Made by a program: the position numbers and the translations under genes. The notes under the pieces are model-generated. The model worked only from the letters and a program-made list of their open reading frames with translations, had not been told where the DNA came from and searched no databases. From Sphingomonas changnyeongensis (GTDB lineage: Bacteria > Pseudomonadota > Alphaproteobacteria > Sphingomonadales > Sphingomonadaceae), in contig NZ_CP047895.1 of the NCBI RefSeq assembly GCF_009913435.1, positions 2,612,501-2,676,500 on the forward strand: a stretch of 64,000 nt of DNA. The letters are read 5' to 3'. Of the stretch, positions 63,601 to 64,000 are shown one piece after another (the first letter of the stretch is position 1; each line of letters opens with the position of its first letter).

Positions 63601-64000
63601 ATGCGGATCATTTCGGGCCAGTGGCGCGGCCGCACGCTGATCGCGCCTGAAGGCGAGGCAACCCGCCCGACCGCCGACCGGACGCGCGAGGCGCTGTTTT
63701 CGATGCTGACCAGCCGGCTCGGCAGTTTCGAGGCGCTGCGCGTCGCCGATCTGTTCGCCGGCACCGGCGCGCTGGGGCTGGAGGCGCTGTCGCGCGGCGC
63801 GGGCGCGTGCGTGTTCGTCGAACGCGACCATGCGGCGCTGGCCGCGCTCAAGGCCAATATCGCCCGGCTGGGCGCGACCGGGGCCGAAATCCGCGCCCAG
63901 GCGGCCGAAGGCTTTGCCGGCGGGCCGTTCGACATCGTGTTCCTCGATCCGCCCTATCGCTCGGGCCTTGGGGTGAAGGTGCTGCCGCGCCTCGCGCTCG
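63601..64000 (+). CDS. rsmD: 16S rRNA (guanine-966-N2)-methyltransferase RsmD, N-terminal part
   Basis: 133 codons visible before the window ends. SAM-dependent methyltransferase: MRIISGQWRGRTLIAPEGEA and RPTADRTREALFSML (family start), the SAM loop ADLFAGTGALGLEALSRGA and the catalytic motif DIVFLDPPYRSG (DPPY). Starts six bases after rluB, the common alphaproteobacterial gene pair, so the two rRNA modification enzymes are probably co-expressed. Confidence 0.95.
   Translation, partial: MRIISGQWRGRTLIAPEGEATRPTADRTREALFSMLTSRLGSFEALRVADLFAGTGALGLEALSRGAGACVFVERDHAALAALKANIARLGATGAEIRAQAAEGFAGGPFDIVFLDPPYRSGLGVKVLPRLAL

Noticed and set aside
62146..63831. 561-codon minus-strand frame opposite rluB
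   Set aside because: It mirrors the low-complexity tail of rluB and has no recognisable domain.

Overview
The window looks like chromosomal DNA of a GC-rich, aerobic alphaproteobacterium, most probably a member of the Sphingomonadales. The evidence is indirect: strong GC bias at third codon positions, many ATGA/TGATG/GTGA start-stop overlaps, a fused CysNC, a LuxR-type HTH regulator with a C-terminal membrane anchor, a large TonB-dependent receptor next to a LacI regulator and an MFS carrier, the HutF route of histidine breakdown, OxyR-AhpCD, and KDO genes. I saw no rRNA, CRISPR array, insertion sequence, phage gene or integrase. Coding density is high and no gene-free stretch exceeds 300 bases.

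Layout. 1-1456 (-): start of an EamA permease, then a threonine aldolase. 1601-5544 (+): circularly permuted ATP-grasp, alpha-E protein, transglutaminase and the proteasome-like protease Anbu, followed by an MpaB-type oxygenase. 6571-6706: a palindromic repeat. 6813-9555 (+): sulfate activation (CysD, CysNC). 9604-11393 (-): entericidin-like lipoprotein, then a SorB/SorA-like sulfite dehydrogenase. 11577-13735: tethered LuxR-HTH regulator, small unknown genes and a MarR-type regulator. 14011-15519: ComM/YifB. 15578-17972: ahpD, ahpC and divergent oxyR. 17948-19216 (-): moaE, moaD, pgsA. 19358-23815: LplT-like MFS protein, small membrane protein, CoA-transferase, enoyl-CoA hydratase, quinone oxidoreductase. 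23926-31415 (+): LacI regulator, MFS carrier, TonB receptor and two exported M24 peptidases. 31370-31858 (-): MerC protein behind a metalloregulator-like palindrome.

31960-39370: complete histidine utilisation locus, hutI-hutH-hutG-hutU facing hutF-hutC across a palindromic operator. 39385-39511: second copy of the palindromic repeat. 39513-44553: EmrB/EmrA/outer-membrane efflux operon with a divergent TetR regulator. 44564-48443: DUF1003 protein, M28 peptidase, hisI, purF. 48489-53342 (+): SDR, HDAC-like amidohydrolase, photolyase, serine hydrolase, cobU. 53410-55729 (-): cobC-like phosphatase, cobS, cobT. 56001-60356 (+): an overlapping operon of an unknown glycan-type protein, arabinose-5-phosphate isomerase, a cytidylyltransferase fused to an RraA-type aldolase domain, and KdsA. 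60480 to the end: aldehyde dehydrogenase, tRNA-Leu(CAA), RluB-type pseudouridine synthase with a long disordered tail, and the start of rsmD.

Data quality. At least ten, probably eleven, single-base losses, every one explicable as one G or C missing from a G/C run, interrupt otherwise well-conserved genes (threonine aldolase, cysD, three in sorA, luxR-like, CoA-transferase, hutF, tetR, kdsA, probably kdsD). All are deletions and none insertions, so I read them as homopolymer undercalls and annotate the genes full length, giving the break point in each entry.

Most interesting: the cytidylyltransferase-RraA fusion inside the kds operon; the Anbu/ATP-grasp operon, whose substrate is unknown; the two-copy palindromic repeat; and several perfect operator-like palindromes.
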